A stretch of DNA of 64,000 bases, from positions 19,148,048-19,212,047 of the forward strand of contig OX336350.1 in NCBI GenBank assembly GCA_946902875.1, in the 5' to 3' direction. Position numbers and translations under genes: made by a program. Positions 61,771-64,000 of the stretch are shown here, piece after piece. This DNA is from Nematopogon swammerdamellus. Taxonomy: Eukaryota > Arthropoda > Insecta > Lepidoptera > Adelidae. Below the pieces are notes generated by a model. It did no database searches. It had not been told where the DNA came from and saw nothing but the letters and a program-made list of their open reading frames with translations. The stretch's first letter is position 1, and each line of letters opens with the position of its first letter.

Positions 61771-62854
61771 AAAAAGTCAAGTCAGGCTCGCACAAATTAT
61801 GATTCCGTACTAAAAAAAAAAGTTTTTTCCACGAAAATATTACATTGTCGAAAAAACCTGCAGTTTTTCTTTTAATCTATGGCTTAACTAACCATATGAA
61901 AGTCAACATTTTAGCTTTAGAAACCTATGAGAACGGGGAACGGTCATTTTTTGCACATTTTTAGCTATATCATAAGACGACTGAACTTAAAATTGTACAG
62001 AAATAATTTAGAATCCTTACAGTTAGCTCTTTAAAATAATACCCCACACGATACGTTAGTTTAAATAAATTTTTTATTTGTATCAAATTCGCCCCCCCAT
62101 ATTAATGTAAATTAAAATTTTATCTAGTTTTTGACGAGTGATATATGAGCGCGTCATCAAGATCTATCATTATGCCGAATTTCAAGTTTCTACGTTACTT
62201 CTGTGAGTACTAATATCTGCGACAGACGGATGGACACGGGAGTGATGTTATAATGGTTCCGCTTTTTCTTTTCAGTTAAAAATTAAACTATCGATTTAAT
62301 AGTTTCGCAGTTATCGATAACACGACTGGCCACACTTGAAAGTTAGATAAAACAGTAGAATATCTCCCACACGCGTTGTTCTCGACTGAATCAGATCGAA
62401 TCTAAAATTCAGATTGAATTGAGATCACGTGATTGGTTTCAGGAAGTGTCCGCACCCTCTGTGGGTAACGGTTCGGTCTAGTCTGTAGGTAGTAACCTCT
62501 ATAGTCCCCGTTTTCTGCTGACCAATTATTTTTTTTAGTCGTCTTTCATTTCTTCAAAGGATTCAACATTCGACTCTCGAGTTTAAATTGGCTATTGATA
62601 CGAATGATATGGAAGGAATGAAAGAAAAAATTGCTTGTCCCTATTCAAGCATTTTTTTTCTCCTTCCCCATATACCAGCGATTCCCAAATAGGGGTACGC
62701 AGGGTCAAGGTCATATCTCTGCAATCCTAAGTAAAGAGAATGGGGCCCACTTATGGCTCATTAGTGAAAATGATCTCGAATGATGAATGGTTGATTGGGA
62801 CCTATTCCGTATTATATAAGGTCTTTCATTAGTAGGTAACTTTACGCTAAGGGG
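61771..62854. other. Unassigned sequence
   Basis: 61780-61830 is a worn AAACCGGCC-type scrap (AAGTCAGGCTCGCACAAATT). The remainder has no recognised gene or repeat apart from the 62678-62710 hAT-like scrap. Confidence 0.4.
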
Positions 62855-63033
62855 TATATGTGTATCAGATACTGATCACTTTCCCATACCCATAAATTTT
62901 TTTTACTATATCAAATACCTACCCATGCTATGAAATAATTGTTCAATAAACTATTATTTTAGTAGGATGGGTAGGTATGTGATATCGTAAAAAAAAGGGT
63001 ATGGGAACCTGATCAGTATCTGATACACATACA
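62855..63033. mobile_element. MITE with inverted repeats of about 70 bp
   Basis: ATGTGTATCAGATACTGATC, TTCCCATACCC, AATACCTACCCAT on the left; ATGGGTAGGTAT, GGGTATGGGAA, GATCAGTATCTGATACACAT on the right. Confidence 0.8.
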
Positions 63034-63041
63034 CCAATTAT

Positions 63042-63402
63042 AAAACCGGCCAAGTGCGAGTCGAACTCGCGCACAGAGGGTTCCGTATCGCCATGTCATA
63101 GTCAGCGCCACTCACGCCATCTATGGTTTTATGAAATGCTTCATATTAGTTAAAATTCATGATTAGTTAATAATGGCGCGCGCACACTTTTTAGTTTCCT
63201 GTATGGGGACCCCCGTGAATTTTTTACTTTTTTCTTATTTTTATTACTTGTTGTTATGTCGGCCATAATACCACATATTCTGTGAAAATTTCAACGGGCT
63301 ACCTATTACGGTTCAACAGATACAGCCCTCGGACAGACAGACAGACAGACGGCGTTAGGCTTATTAATAGGGTCTCGTACGACGGATACGGAACGCTAAA
63401 AA
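63042..63402 (+). repeat. AAACCGGCC-family repeat
   Basis: AAACCGGCCAAGTGCGAGTC to GATACGGAACGCTAAAAA; follows the MITE at 62855 by a few bases. Confidence 0.8.
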
Positions 63403-64000
63403 ATAAAAAAATATAAAAAATAAATTACAAGGCGACCTACATAAAAAACTTGCATTTAAAATTGTGATTATTTTTTTCCTACCTTCCTAGATACAATTAA
63501 TTCAGTTTTAAATTAGTTGTAAGATACGTGCTATGCATAAATTGCAATCAATCAAAATCATGCTCATATTGAACCGACTTCATTACCTATGATGAACCTT
63601 AAGTCCTTATTTTTAATTATGTAGTCAAAAGGTCAACTTTAAACGAAATTATTGAGCTATTGTTAAAGATAAAAAATCTGTAAAAAATATATGTTATGTA
63701 TTGATCTTTAATTAACAAACATAGCGAAAAAAAAATATTTTACTACTTTGAAAAGGTGTTAAATAAATCTCCAAAAAATAACAAAAAGTACGAAAATTGT
63801 ACATTCAAGTTAAATTATCTTGAGAAGCATAAATTGTTTAAATACAAGACCCTCATAGAAATATAGATAATATTTTTCCCTACAATCGTAGCGAAATAAA
63901 TATTTTGTTCCATCTTTCCAACACGTGAAATTTAATATATAGTGTGATTTTCGCGCAAACGTTCATCGTCGGCGCGACCTATCAGCCACCGCACGAGTAG
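63403..64000. other. AT-rich sequence
   Basis: No gene or repeat recognised up to the window end. Confidence 0.45.

Overview
The window reads as nuclear DNA of a moth or butterfly. It is AT-rich with long introns, and it carries interspersed repeats I recognise from lepidopteran genomes: Helitron ends with the CACGCGAGCGAAGCCGCGGGC hairpin followed by CTAG, families that start with AAACCGGCCAAGTGCGAG, and repeats that end in a CCTCCTCCTTTTTTGAAGTC motif. Only one host gene is visible. It lies on the + strand and encodes a class A (rhodopsin-like) peptide GPCR of the myosuppressin/FMRFamide (DMSR) and sex-peptide-receptor-like group. Four exons join in phase: 2362-2520 (end of TM1 to TM2), 2883-3019 (ECL1 to TM3, WRY motif), 5774-5876 (TM4) and 35784-36404 (ECL2 to C-terminus, TM5-TM7). 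Together they give 339 residues. The N-terminal exon(s) lie upstream of the window. Introns are 362 bp, 2,754 bp and about 29.9 kb.

The most unusual feature is in this receptor. The 3' end of the TM4 exon together with its 5' splice site has expanded into a 35-bp minisatellite of roughly 100 units (5842-10722). Each unit carries a copy of the exon end, a GTAYGT/GTATGT donor and a TATGCAG acceptor-like motif. The array has been invaded by a 297-bp TA-flanked MITE and re-amplified in 1,068-bp and 789-bp higher-order blocks, so the MITE is present four times. The TM2 exon has independently suffered an in-frame 153-bp tandem duplication that also includes its donor.

Most of the rest is mobile DNA. 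1-2166: 3' part of a Helitron (helicase remnant, a long about 70-bp tandem tail, terminal hairpin). 3.1-5.6 kb: SINE, MITEs and LINE tails. 11.5-15.3 kb: LINE fragments, palindromic MITE and lepidopteran repeats. 15.4-21.5 kb: a nearly intact minus-strand LINE, with ORF1 carrying a coiled coil and a baculovirus-FP-like domain and ORF2 carrying APE endonuclease plus RT. 22.7-23.0 and 48.0-48.4 kb: long (GGGAGA)n arrays. 23.1-24.3, 34.3-34.5 and 48.7-49.7 kb: more Helitron tails, two of them folded back as inverted pairs. 24.3-26.2 kb: a SINE split by a LINE, with a defective mariner in or beside the LINE tail. 37.9-43.5 kb: a 5.65-kb palindrome. 49.8-51.0 kb: a hAT element whose body is a 36/42-bp minisatellite. 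51-64 kb: further SINEs, LINE fragments, hAT-type MITEs with clear 8-bp target duplications, a 208-bp tandem array and a tRNA-like pseudogene.

All calls are by eye from the sequence. Edges of repeats are approximate unless an inverted repeat or target duplication fixes them. Unit counts and identities are estimates.
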